This document shows positions 34,111-44,730 of a stretch of DNA of 64,000 nt, one piece after another. The notes under the pieces are model-generated. The model saw nothing but the letters and a program-made list of their open reading frames with translations, searched no databases and was not told where the DNA came from. The stretch comes from Metellina segmentata. Taxonomy: Eukaryota; Arthropoda; Arachnida; Araneae; Tetragnathidae. Each line of letters opens with the position of its first letter. Position 1 is the first letter of the stretch. The position numbers were made by a program, and so were the translations under genes. The DNA lies in contig OX375877.1 of the NCBI GenBank assembly GCA_947359465.1, forward strand, positions 51,932,744-51,996,743, given 5' to 3'.

Positions 34111-34396
34111 TATGGGTTACAATAGTTTTTCAGTGTAAACCAGGTGTAGCACATCACAACTGGGGAAGTATGCGCAAACAAAAGGGATGTTTCGATTTTT
34201 TCTCGCAGTTGCACATTTAGTGAGCCATGAAATCTCTCGTAGCATGATGGAACTGTCAATACATGGTATTTTCCTGCCTCTTTGAAAGATTGGGATGGAT
34301 TTATTCTAATTTTAAACAAACGCGCAATTCTTCGTAGGATAATGGGCACACAAAAATTGTCATAAAAATATGGCAAAATTTCATCCGGTATACCAA
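34111..34396. other. unique sequence
   Basis: A 155-codon minus frame (33909-34376) spans this interval and the end of the Tc1 relic. Because it runs antisense through transposon TIR sequence it is very unlikely to be a gene. Confidence 0.45.
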
Positions 34397-34500
34397 CCTC
34401 GTATTACAATCATCGAATGTTTTCTTAGTGTTGTAATTTTATAAGGAGTGCCTTATAAAATTACAACACTAAGAAAACATTCGATAATTGTAATACGAGG
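34397..34500. other. near-perfect 50-bp-arm hairpin
   Basis: Arms 34397-34446 and 34451-34500 are reverse complements at 49 of 50 positions, around a 4-nt AGTG loop. The single mismatch (C34411 opposite A34486) becomes a G-U pair in a minus-strand RNA, so that transcript could fold without any break. No target duplication is evident. It might be a MITE, a hairpin small-RNA source, a template-switch fold-back or an assembly artefact. Confidence 0.9.
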
Positions 34501-34678
34501 GCTCGCTAAACACAAACAGACAGTGACAAGTACTTGCGAAACAAAAGGGCGGAGAGGAAGAAGATAAAGTTTGATTGGGGTAAAAACCCCACGTTACCAG
34601 AGGCAGACCATAGAAAAGTAAAACCCATTGAAAAAGAACTTCAAGAACACATTTTGTATAGGTGTGTAGTCTTCCGAA

Positions 34679-34930
34679 TCCGAGGTACCCTAAATATCTA
34701 TTCTTATCCCATGTGGTTGCCCAAGCCATCTTTCTATACTTTTCTCCATTCTTTCTTTTCACAATTACTTAGCATTGTCTGCCTTGCGTTTGGCGCAGCT
34801 TGGCTAAAAATGGTCCTTGCACCAAAAGGAGCCCAAAATCCCCAACCCCCATAGAAAAATGGATAATTAGGGTACCTCGGGATGCGAACCCGAGTGTATA
34901 TATAAGACGATGCATAAAAGTGCATCGTCT
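34679..34930. repeat. inverted-repeat element with a T-arm-like hairpin
   Basis: CCGAGGTACCCTAA near 34680 is mirrored by TTAGGGTACCTCGG near 34868-34881. Inside, 34775-34845 carries the SINE-B tail module (GCGCAGCTTGG, GGTCCTTG). On the minus strand, TCGGG-TTCGCAT-CCCGA (about 34881-34897) is a perfect 5-bp T-stem with a 7-nt loop and a B-box-like GGTTCGCATCC. GACGATGCA/TGCATCGTC (about 34907-34930) is another perfect hairpin. It may be a further tRNA-derived SINE head. Confidence 0.55.
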
Positions 34931-35399
34931 GTAATTCTACAACGAACTATTCAGCAAAGGGACATAGATTCCATCTTGTGTTCCAAGCACTGCAAAGAAG
35001 GAAGCACGCTGTCTGGAGGGAAATTGGATGACAGGGTCCAGAGAGTCGATGCATGGAGCCATACACAAGGACTAACAGCGCACATCGGCTAGATTGAGAC
35101 CAGCATCACTTGAGATTACTACTGCGGATGTCACTACTGCGCATAACAAACACCATAAGGCAATCTCAAATCAGCCGTGTAGTTCTGTGACAGGGAGTTC
35201 GGAGTCGCAACGATAGTGGATTGGTAAAGTGAACAGTTAAAATCGGAAACTGATATTCTCAAAAATTTTATATATATATATATATACACTACTGCAAACT
35301 AATGGAAACATAAACTATCAGAAGAAAAAATGCTATGTGTTAAGAACTAATTTTATCCATCGCCAGTTTGACGTGCGTTAACTATAGGGATTTATTCTA
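34931..35399. other. unique sequence with a short TA run
   Basis: A (TA)n microsatellite lies at about 35270-35286. Nothing else recognised. Confidence 0.45.
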
Positions 35400-35572
35400 A
35401 TAGCGACATGGTGAAATGGTATTTGGGTAAACACGCTAAGTCTTCAAACTTCCACACCATGGCAGCATAAGGACATCTGAGGCCAGGACAGATTTAACGG
35501 GCACCAGCTCTAGTGTACACGACGGGCATTGGTTGGGCCGAGTTCACTGGCTTGGAAAAAGGTTGTCTCAAG
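35400..35572 (-). mobile_element. SINE-A fragment, antisense
   Basis: CTTCAAACTTCCACACCATG, CATAAGGACATCTGAGGCC, GACAGATTTAACGGGCACC, GTGTACACGACGGGC and GGTTGGGCCGAGTTCACTGG follow the SINE-A2 complement. Neither tail nor head is complete. Confidence 0.7.
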
Positions 35573-35967
35573 CGTATACTTTAAAGCTTAGTAACAAAAA
35601 GAAAAATATCATTCAAAATTTATAAAATACGTTTTGGGAATTTTTATCATGAAAAAAGAAGCTTTAAAACTCGAACTATCTTTTTATTCACTTTAATCGC
35701 CAATTCCATTCTAAAGCAAACGATGCTGAAATTTACATTACCCAGAAAGAACCTTAGACCAATGTTTGTAGTTTGCTTACGGACCTGTTTTGACTACACA
35801 ATCACAACTGAAAACCCCTAATTTGAAACATCACCCGAAAAACGACAATAACAAGAGCAAACACAACCCCCAAAAAATGTTCACTTTTGTTATCAAACAT
35901 CCGAAACTCCCCCCCCCCATTGGTCGCTTTATGATCTTTTCAACCTTCCATGGGTTAACTAAATGAG
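35573..35967. other. unique sequence
   Basis: Includes a run of nine Cs near 35911. No gene. Confidence 0.4.
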
Positions 35968-36160
35968 GTATCTCATCATTAAAAGAAAACTGACCAGTTC
36001 TTTCTGGACGGGAAATATCGTGTCACTAGAAGAAAACTGACCAGTTCTTTCTGGACGGGAAATATCGTGTCATTAGATGAAAACTGACAAGATTTTGGTC
36101 TCCGAAACACGATCAATTTGATACCTCGTCATCAGAAAAATTGGCCAGGTTAATTGACAA
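35968..36160. repeat. ATATCTCGTC-type minisatellite, locus 1
   Basis: TGACCAGTTCTTTCTGGACG then GGAAATATCGTGTCA is repeated 47 bp apart (35991, 36038), followed by diverged units (GATACCTCGTCATCAG, AAATCTCGTCGATCC). Related units with GACGAGATATCTCGTC palindromes occur at 51225, 52128 and 63350. Confidence 0.75.
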
Positions 36161-37070
36161 GAAATCTCGTCGATCCAAACCAGCTTTCCGAAATTCTAAA
36201 ATTAAACACGCAGCCACATAAATACTTCGGGGAAATTCCAAAATTATAGGCACTACCACATTTTCAATTTGTAATTGCTGAGATAGTTTCCATTGGACCG
36301 GAAAGTCTCCGAAAAGGGGAGGCTTTGGGCCATGAAAGTTTGCGAAACAGTTCCACAGGATAAATTTGAATAGATTCGAAATCGAAACCAGCCCGCCGAG
36401 AGAGCAGCGATCGAAATAGAAGCACGCAGCGCCATCTACAGCATCGCGCAATAACTATCGTCAAGCTCCACTTCGCGCACTATCTTCCACTCACTTCCCT
36501 GCCCAACACGGAAGACCGACAGTGAAATACTCGTCTTTGAAGGCCGTCGTAAATAAAAAAACGAACGGGAAGGTCGAAGAAGAGGTCGTCCGTGAAATCT
36601 TAACGGGATTCGGCCTTTACATCTGGGAGGGGGAGGCGCAGGCATGTCTTGGTCACGCTTGAGTAAGCTCTCCAGTCATTGTGTTCCCCGCAAACGATAT
36701 GTTTGCCAATGACGGCTGCGTGGTGAGGATATGCTCAAGTGAGCAATGCCTGCTGAAGAGTTAAACACCTATAAATAAAGTGGGTGTAAACGATCGTTTT
36801 GCGTGCAATCACTATCTGGGTGATTGTTTACAGAATGTGTGGATTGAAGTAGTGTTTCTCAAATTAATTGCACTAGAACACCCGTGCATAGCGTCTGCGC
36901 TGAAGTTTCTTAGTTGGTTCGACATCTTGCTTATAATTTTGCTTTTTTACATCTTATTTTTTAATATTACTAAAGTTTCTTACATCTATTTTATTTCTTA
37001 TGACTTAAGTTTCTTAGATCTATTGATGGCAAGGTCGTTACTCGTATTTATACATATTTAGATCCCTTTA
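36161..37070. other. unique sequence with a GC-rich middle
   Basis: 36400-36740 is CpG-containing, non-repetitive and resembles the CNE-like blocks at 39.4, 46.6 and 59.1 kb. Overlapping short frames lack motifs. 36880-37060 is T-rich. Confidence 0.35.
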
Positions 37071-37719
37071 TCTCTACTATTATAAAAGGAAGTGTTTTTT
37101 TTTGTCTGTTTCTTGCCACAAAATCCTGACGATTCTATGGCACTTACAGCAATGAGATTTGGTACACAGGTAGTCCGAATTTTTTGCAATTTTGGCGAAT
37201 TTTAAAATTCAATCTAGAATATTTTAAAATGAATTTAATAGTTTTATTCTCTACCTGGTTCTTCAAACGCGTCTCTTCCGGAGAAAAGAAGAACCACACG
37301 AATCTGGACTTTTTCTACCCATGTGACCTTCTATATTTTGCAAGAGATTGTGACGTCACGTAAACTTTCTCTTTCCAAAAAAAAAACAGATTGCATATTC
37401 TGCCTTTCGCGTTAAAAAAAAAGAAACACATTACATTTCCAGTCACATTCCATTTCCGCGAATCAGAGCAAGAAATAATAAACATATTGACTGGGATTGT
37501 TAAGGTTTTTTTTGGAAAATCGGAATTGCTAAAGATAGATTGAAAATTTCAACGGATTTGAAATCTGCAGAAAATTTCACTCTTTGATACCTAAAAATAT
37601 GATTTTCTTTAAATAAATTATTTTAAATTGAATATATCTTCAACGGTTTAGAAACCTGCGGAAAATTTTACACCAGATTAATACCTTACACCACGGGCAA
37701 CGCCGGGCTAACCACGCAG
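37071..37719 (+). mobile_element. non-autonomous Helitron, ~649 bp
   Basis: The 5' end TCTCTACTATTATAAAAGG after an A is a typical Helitron start, followed by CAATGAGATTTGGTACACAG. The 3' end is ACCACGGGCAACGCCGGGC, then TAACCACGCAG before T; the usual CTAG appears mutated to GCAG. Upstream of the end lie two direct copies of the CAACGG.TT.GAAA.CTGC module also seen as a fold-back at 335-595. No RepHel coding sequence. Confidence 0.75.
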
Positions 37720-39400
37720 TGGCCAGTTATGAATATTAGCAACGAAGAACTAAAATTAGTCAACAATACCAATAAGCCTTTCACGTACTTATTGGCGTTA
37801 ATTCTTTCAAATATAATGCAATACAAAGAGTTCGTATTTCAGTCATGTTACTATACAATCTCCTGAACGCCCACTTCAATTTCATTCCATTCACATGCAA
37901 ATCGGTATTTTTGACGTCTAATAAAAATTTATATTCATTAAATACACTTCAGTCATGTAATAACTTCAATAAAGTTATACCATATAGAAAGAACGATTAT
38001 TTTTATTGAAGAAACAATATCTTAGAGACGAATTATTAGACCTCAGTGAATATTTCAAAGCTGACAATGTTGCAAGGACGAAATTGTCTATTAACACTGA
38101 AGTAACTAAGCTTTATCCAAAAGTACCCCCTTATTTCTTACTATACCAATGTTCACTAACATGTCAAAATAGTCCATTCTGATGATTTCATTATCCATAT
38201 CTGATCTGCAACTAGAGAAGAATGCATGGGTACCAGTTACCTTTACACCAGTTTTAAAGAATTGGTGAACTACAATATATATTAATCCAAAGGAATCATA
38301 ACTTTAATGCTATATTTATATTTGAGTAACTTTCAATTAACTAATGCTATGTGACAAAATAATCAGTGTTATTAACAGTTTGAAATTTTAATAGTATTTT
38401 TTTTTACCTCATTTATCTTTTACTAAATAATTTCAAAAATCAGGTCAATCAATAGTGTGGGAATTTTGCACTGAAATTTTTGGTTGCAATTTAACGAGTA
38501 CTATTTAAAGCGAATACATTATTTCAAACAGATTGAAGTATTTAAAGAGTGTAAAATAATTTTGCATAAATTTGCATATTTTTACAGAATGAAAGGACAC
38601 GTTATTTTAATTAAACTCAGATTAATTTCAATTTATGCAGTCTAAAATTGATATCGAATAATTTTTCAGTTACTAATATTATTTTATCTTTTGCAGCCGA
38701 AATCTTTTTTATTCAAGTTACAAGACGGGCAGATGGCATCATAAGGACCTTAACCCTTCTTTGAATAATGATGGAAATTTCCATCATAACATTGAATGCC
38801 CAAAAATTATATAAAAGAACAAGTTCACTTTAAGTTGATCGTGTCTGGATACCTTTTTAATGTCCATTGCATAAAAAAAAACATAGCTGTCAAAAATAAG
38901 CAAGTGTCACTATCAGTAAAACGAGCTTGAAGTTGTCATTCCGCTGTTTGTTGTAGTTGCAATAAACATATGATTTCGTTTTTAATTTTGTTTTATTATA
39001 TTTGAGTTTCCATTGCTAAAAAAGTGAAAATAAGTGGAAGAAAGGTTTGTAACATGTGTTTCTGTTATTTTTAGAGCAATTTCTGAAAAAGTTTGCGTTT
39101 AATTTAAAAAATACCACATGATACCATCCTATTGCTTTTTGCTAAATTTATACTATAAATATATACTAAGATTTTTTTAACCATTTTTCCTTTAATTTTG
39201 AAACATGAATTATATCACCTTGATTTATTTCACCAATAAAGAAAAAATCATGCAAAGAAGGGTTAAGCGACTACATATTTATTTACAAAAGTTAAAGTGA
39301 TATACTTCGTAAAAAACTAAAAATTCAACGAAACTAAATTTTTAGAATAAAAACAGATAAGCTGTTTAAAGCTTCAATTTGAGAGTTCTAAAGGCGGAAT
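37720..39400. other. unique AT-rich sequence
   Basis: About 1.7 kb with no gene, repeat or RNA recognised. Confidence 0.5.
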
Positions 39401-40257
39401 TTTAAATTGGAAGTTCTTCAAACTGACGAGCAAACGATAGCAAAACTACGAGCAAACGAAAATGGAATAATCAATATTCCTTTCGGTGCATCTGTTCCTG
39501 TAAGCACCAGAAGAACGCAGAGAACGAAGAAGCATATTTACCGAGACGATCCTTTCACCGAGTGTCCGACACTTCGCCAAAAAGTTAAAAATACAAAAAC
39601 AAACACAAATGCAAAATTAAGTCACCGTGTGACGTCAATTTTTAACCACAAAAATGTCACCTCACGCTGTGTATACGCGGAGCTCATTCACATCGTTTGT
39701 GCGTTTATTTATAGTAATAAGAATCATCTTTTGGATAGAAGGGGTGAGGCCAACAATGACTGCAGGAGCTATTTCGAGGCAAATGCGGGCTAAAATTATT
39801 TACTCGCGGCTAAATTTAGGTGGCCGCGCATCTAATAATTCAGACTCGCAGCTGTAACCCGTGACTCTCGTAAAAATTCTTCACAACTAAAACAGTTCTT
39901 AACAAATCATTTTGCTGGCGAACTCAGCTGCAGAGAAATCATGCCGATGATAAAAGCGAGGCGCGCTAAAAAGTGCTGATAGCTCCGTGTATTATATTTA
40001 GTATCAGATTGTAAAGTTCATCCGAATATGAGTGGGAACGCTGGCTTTTATTCGGGTGGGCTTTGGTGAATGCTGTCAGCTATGCGATGTTCCTTGCTTT
40101 GGAAAGTTGACGCATAGGTGCTTGGTTTATTCCGGGGGTTTGAGAGCAGTTTATTTCTTGGTGTCGCTCCTAAATTAAAACGCCTTTCTTCGGAAATACT
40201 TCTGATTTGGGAAAGGGTTACATACAATAGCTTAGGACCTCAAAACCTATGGAGGTA
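39401..40257. promoter_or_regulatory. candidate conserved non-coding/regulatory block
   Basis: Non-repetitive, higher-complexity DNA between AT-rich and SINE-rich flanks. It holds a full CRE (GTGACGTCA near 39628), a Runx-like TTAACCACAAA, E-boxes CAGCTG near 39850 and 39930, and GATA words (GATGATAAAAGC, GCTGATAGC). A 128-codon plus frame (39407-39793) starts at TTG and has no motif. Motifs of this length occur by chance, so the call rests mainly on composition. Confidence 0.3.
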
Positions 40258-40545
40258 GCCATTGTACTGGTGCAACACAACGGCTATTGGCGACGGTCCG
40301 GGATCAATCCCCAAGGGAAAGAACCGATGACAACATCACGTAATTTTTAACCACGGTCAGATCACGAAATCACACCTGAGCTGGCACCCACTCTCCAAAC
40401 TTCAACACCTCGCCAATGTGAGGACATTTGAGTGCACGTCAGATTTAACATGCCAATGCTCTTTTGCACTCGAAGATGTTTGGTTAGATTCAAACTCGCA
40501 ACGCTCCAGTTGTTTGTGTCTTATCCAGCTGCTTTACCACGGCCA
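40258..40545 (-). mobile_element. SINE-A2 copy, antisense
   Basis: CAACACAACGGCTATTGGCG, GTCCGGGATCAATCCCCAAG, GGTCAGATCACGAAATCAC, CTCTCCAAACTTCAACACC, CACGTCAGATTTAACATGCC and a head-2 complement (GATTCAAACTCGCAACGC, TATCCAGCTGCTTTACCA). It is near full length. Confidence 0.78.
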
Positions 40546-40681
40546 AGCATTTTAGATAGCCCAATTAGCTAATCCACAAGAAGGAATAGCAATCAGAGTG
40601 CCAAACAAATCATAAATAACATTTAATTTCTGAAAAAACACATAACAAAAGAAACTATCAAGTATCAAATAAAGGCAAGTA

Positions 40682-40838
40682 GGTATTTTTAATCAACGTA
40701 ACACTAGAGCAACACAACAGGATTGACGACAGTCCGGAATCAACCCCCCAAGCGAAAGTTCCGAAGACAACGCCACGTAATTTTGAACCACGGTCAGATG
40801 ACGAGGCAACACACATGAGCTCGCACCCCACTCAAATA
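40682..40838 (-). mobile_element. SINE-A fragment, antisense
   Basis: TAATCAACGTAACACTAGAG, CAACACAACAGGATTGACG, CCCCCCAAGCGAAAGTTCC, CACGGTCAGATGACGAGG and CTCGCACCCCACTC, then an abrupt end. This is the 3' half only. Confidence 0.75.
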
Positions 40839-41719
40839 TCAAATTAAATATTAAAATGAACATAAAAAGGGCGAACATATATAAGCCACGCAAAAAGTCA
40901 AAGCCTGTGCTGAAGTCTTTGCAATATTTTTATCAATTAGTTTGATTAGATATCTAATTTGTAATTCTAAAATCTATAAAATCCATTTACGTTATTGAAA
41001 AGGAGGTTTTTGAAAGTTTTGATCGGTCAAATTGGAAATGAAGTTGTAAACTTATACAGGACAAGTAGACACGTCAGACAAAACGAACTTTACCATCTTT
41101 CATTTTTAGAGCTCTTAACACTGAAATAACACAAAGCACTGAATCTCCCGCGTGTTTGAGTCTTCTACAACAACACCGTCAAAAAATAGCCACAAGGAAT
41201 TTTAAAATTTGACAGATGGTTTTGATCGGCGTCCAAAGATTTTCAGCTCCCAAACTGTAGCCCCAACAGAAATCTCAAAGGCACCGTCTTTGAAAATGGA
41301 AATATGTTAGTTGTAATATTTCTATGGACGACAGCCTTTCCTGAAAACTCCATTGTTGGCATTTGGCGAAGTCCACATAACGAAGTCCACACAGTCAAGT
41401 AACATTCTTTCTTCTCATACCATAGCTCTCATACTTTATCGAATTTTTCTGAATACGAATTCTAGAGATCAAAGGTCATGGAGTTGCAACACTGGAATTA
41501 GTGAAGAAAAGTTAAAGGCTCAAGCTCCCGTTGGACGTCAGACTTGTTGAACGTTTTCAAACCTCATTCATTAAAAACAATACGGATATGAAAAGTCGTT
41601 AAAAATTGTTCAAGTCTAATTTCTTCTCCGCATAACTTTTTCGAATCCCTTCCAAATGTCTGCACTTGTGAAATCTTTCCACGAACTCTATAGACCCAGG
41701 ATTATATGTATATATATAT
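40839..41719. other. unique sequence
   Basis: It ends in a short TA run next to the hAT MITE. A 65-codon plus frame is motif-free. Confidence 0.4.
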
Positions 41720-42227
41720 ATGTCGATGTTTGATAAAAAATTGATGTTTTCTAAAAAAAACATCGATGTATTTACCATCAATGCATTGGAGCCGATGTTT
41801 TTTTAACATCGATGTTTCTAAGTTGTAGATGTTTTATTTTTAAATAAAAAAAAGTACAATTATAAAAACTTAAACAATAACCAAGTAACATAATGTTTAT
41901 AATCAGCAAATTGAACATACTTTTAGACCAAAGTGACCAAGGGTGAAGGGTCTGAAAAGAACGAGGATAAAAGGGGGAACGGTGCTTCTAGCAACGAGAC
42001 AATAGTCCATGTTTTATTAAAAAAACATCGATTTATTAGAGCCGATGTTTGCTTAACGTCAATGTTTTTACGCTGTCAATGTTTTATTTTTAAACCTAAA
42101 CTAAGCCAGTTTTAAAAAATGGAAAAAAAAAGTTTTAAAACATTGATGTTTTTTTTTTGGCGATGTATTTTTAACATGTATGTTTTAATATTGAACATCG
42201 ATGTTTTGTTGTCGATGTCGCATCCCA
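41720..42227. mobile_element. hAT-like MITE, copy 3, left end lost
   Basis: The right end reads CATCGATGTTTTGTTGTCGA, then TGTCGCATCCCA before AGTTCAAAC. Inside are ATCGATGT palindromes (CATCGATGTATTTACC, GAACATCGATG). At about 41840-41965 is the inverted form of the core found at 16456-16580 (ATAACCAAGTAACATAATG, CAGCAAATTGAACATAC, TAGACCAAAGTGACCAAGGG, GAAGGGTCTGAAAAG). The left terminus merges with a TA microsatellite and cannot be placed. Confidence 0.8.
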
Positions 42228-42494
42228 AGTTCAAACTCCTCGAATACGTCTATTCAATTGGCTTGTTTGAAATACCACTTAAATTGTTAGCAAATCAAAT
42301 ATCTAAATAAATTGAACTAGCAGACTTGCGCAAAGCAATCTGCACCAAATTTTCTTCATAGCTAATACATAATGATAGTCGTCAAATCCAATATGAGCAT
42401 CGATATGCACATTCAACACGTCCAAATGAAATGAAATTGAGTCAAAAATATGAAACGACATTTTTGCGTTTACATCTTTCGAATATACTCTTAC
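42228..42494. other. unique spacer
   Basis: Nothing recognised. Confidence 0.35.
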
Positions 42495-42985
42495 GCAGGT
42501 GGGTGATAACCAGCTTAGGTGTTGCCTAGTCATCTGTCCGTGGTTCAAAATTATGTGGTGATGTCCTTGGATCCTTCCTTTAGGGGATTGATCTCGGAAT
42601 GTCGTCAATAGCCCGTTGTGTTGCTTTAGTATGACGTTAATTGAAATTACCTAACCAATTTGGTAAATTTTAGTTAACGTCGTACTAGAGCAACACAACG
42701 GGCTATTGGCGACGGTCCGGAATCAGTCTCTTAAGGGAAAGATCCGAGGACAGCACATCGTAATTTTGAACCACGGTCAGATGACAAAGCAACATCTGAG
42801 CTAGCACCCCACTCTCCAAACTTAAACACCAATCCAATGTGAGGACTTTCGGCCACGGCAGATTTAAGGTGCACCAGCCGCTTCTATACCATACGCTTAC
42901 AAACATCCATGCGAGAACCCGGATTCGAACCAGGAACCTTCCGATCTAGAGGCTAACATCTAAACCACTATCCCGGTTGGTCGGC
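42495..42985. mobile_element. tail-to-tail pair of SINE-A copies
   Basis: 42495-42650 is a sense fragment (AGCTTAGGTGTTGCCTAGTC, GGGGATTGATCTCGGAATG, GTATGACGTTAATTGAAATT). 42660-42985 is a nearly complete antisense SINE-A1 (TTTTAGTTAACGTCGTACTA, CAACACAACGGGCTATTGGC, TACGCTTACAAACATCCATG, GATTCGAACCAGGAACC, CTAACATCTAAACCACTATC). The facing A tails form an inverted repeat of about 150 bp per arm. Independent insertion near an existing tail is likely. Confidence 0.85.
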
Positions 42986-43837
42986 TCCTTACCTATTTAT
43001 ATGACCAAAGCGCTGTATAGAGGTTTATGCTGTCTTTTCCAAAGGCTAGAAAATAAGAGGACAGAGAATGATGGTCTATGCGCAATTGACCACTGCGCAT
43101 ATCATATGGATGCTAGCATCAGTTGGAAGCATGCGGTAGGAGGAGTAGAGTCTGCTGAAGGTATCCATTGCGCGCGAAAATCTCCGATATCAGAGTAAGA
43201 AACCATTTGAGACTGAAAGGATAGGGTTGGTTGCCTCTTTATAGCCGAGAAATGGACTAAACTATATTTCTAGTCTCACTCAACTCGGATATACGTTTAA
43301 AAAATCGTAGTTTTTGCTTTCTTTTATCAATTTTTTCCAGTAAATTGTATGGTACTTTTGGAAAGGTATTGGAATTTTTTTTGGACTTCCATTGACGATA
43401 CACTACCGAGTATATGCTACTATATTGAAAGCTTATTATTGTAGTGGGTGATTCATTTCAAACGGAACCCTCAAGAATTTAGCAGCGGCCGAATTAGATA
43501 AACGCTATCACTTATCGACTGATTGCCAATCGCATGATACCATATTGAGATCACGTGTATGCCAATTGGGATAAAGGATGATTGTAGCTTAAGCAGCCAA
43601 GTCAATGTGGTACTTTTTGTTAAAAGTGATGGTTGAAAAACAAAACTGAGAATGATGCTGTAGTGATAGAAACATTGGACCCGTAATGAAATCGACGGAG
43701 CAGGTGAACGATTGAAGTCTCATTCAGATTTGCGTTAAGAAGTCGCTATTTTTGCCTCGATTTATACATCGAATTTTATTTTTTTCCATTGAATTTTTAA
43801 AAAAGAATGGAGGGTGGGATTCCGAGCTTACATGGTA
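42986..43837. other. unique sequence
   Basis: GTGGGTGATTCATTTCAAAC at about 43444 resembles the TIR of the mariner-like relic at 7277, but no facing TIR was found. No gene. Confidence 0.4.
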
Positions 43838-44152
43838 GGTAGGTTATTAATGTTACACGGGTGCAACACAATTGGGGCTATTGACGATAATTCGTGATTA
43901 ATCCCGAAGAGAATGATCGAACGACACGTAATTTCGAATAGCGGTCAGAGGACGAGAGTATGTCACCCCACTCAGCAAACTGGTACACTACGCCAATGTG
44001 AGGACATTTGAACGCATGACAGATTTAATATGCACCACCTCCCCTTGTACACGACGGTCTTTGTTTGGAATTCAAACTCGCAATCCTCCGGTTGCTTATC
44101 CAACTGTCCGACGACAACACCATGTATTTTTGAACCACGGTCAGATGACGAG
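43838..44152 (-). mobile_element. SINE-A2 copy plus a trailing fragment, antisense
   Basis: GGTAGGTTATTAATGTTAC, CAACACAATTGGGGCTATTG, GAATAGCGGTCAGAGGACG, GACAGATTTAATATGCACC and the head-2 complement TTCAAACTCGCAATCCTCCG, GTTGCTTATCCAAC. After the head, GACAACACCATGTATTTTTG and ACCACGGTCAGATGACGAG belong to another truncated copy. Confidence 0.75.
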
Positions 44153-44235
44153 AAACCAATCTTGGAAATCGGTGAAAATTAGCATAACCGAAACTTCATT
44201 ACTAGTTTTCTTAGAAATAATATCTTAATAATTTT
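44153..44235. other. short unique spacer
   Basis: Nothing recognised. Confidence 0.3.
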
Positions 44236-44730
44236 TAACTCACATGGTTGTTTGGGTTTTACGGCCCAGGGGTCATACTTATCCAAGCTGCACCAATTCT
44301 TTGGTGTCGGTTTTGATATTTCTGGCTCAAGGGCCATATTTAGCCAAGCTGCGCCATTTCTTTGGGGGTAGCTTTTGGGATTTCTGGCTCAAGGACATAT
44401 TCAGACAAGCTGCACCACTTCTTTGGTATGGGTTTTGGGTTTCGTGACTCAAGGGCCCTATTTAGCCAAACTGCACCGTTTTTTGGTTTTGTGGCTCAAA
44501 GGCCATATTTATCCAAGCTGCACCATTTCTTTGGTGTCGGTTTTGGGATTTCTAGATTAAGGGTTATATTTAGCCAAGCTGCGCCATTTCTTTGATGTCG
44601 GTTTTGGGACTTATGCGCAAGGGCCATATTTATCCAAGCTGCACCATTTCTTTGGGGTAGGTTTTTTGTTTCGTGGCTCAAGGGCCATATTTAGCCAAAT
44701 TGGGTCAGCATTTTTGTGGCGATGCCGGGC
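44236..44730 (+). repeat. 61-bp minisatellite from a SINE-B tail, block 1 (~8 units)
   Basis: The unit is GGTTTTGGGTTTCGTGGCTC, AAGGGCCATATTTAGCCAAG, CTGCACCATTTCTTTGGGG. The CCATATTTAGCC core recurs at about 44334, 44395, 44456, 44511, 44570, 44631 and 44684. The first unit starts TGGTTGTTTGGGTTTTACGG, the antisense tail of SINE-B. Units vary between a GTGTCGG and a GGGTAGG form. Confidence 0.92.

Noticed and set aside
33909..34376. 155-residue minus-strand protein
   Set aside because: It is antisense through a Tc1-like transposon end and TIR, with no motif.
39407..39793. 128-residue plus-strand frame
   Set aside because: It begins at TTG rather than ATG, has no motif, and sits in CNE-like DNA.
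7835..42227. CRISPR-like array, because short repeats (ATCGATGT) recur with spacers
   Set aside because: Spacing and repeats are irregular, the spacers are themselves related, and the blocks end in hAT-type termini with 8-bp TSDs. The genome is eukaryotic.
43444..43470. 5' TIR of another mariner-like element
   Set aside because: GGGTGATTCAT matches only part of the TIR and no facing TIR or transposase remnant was found.
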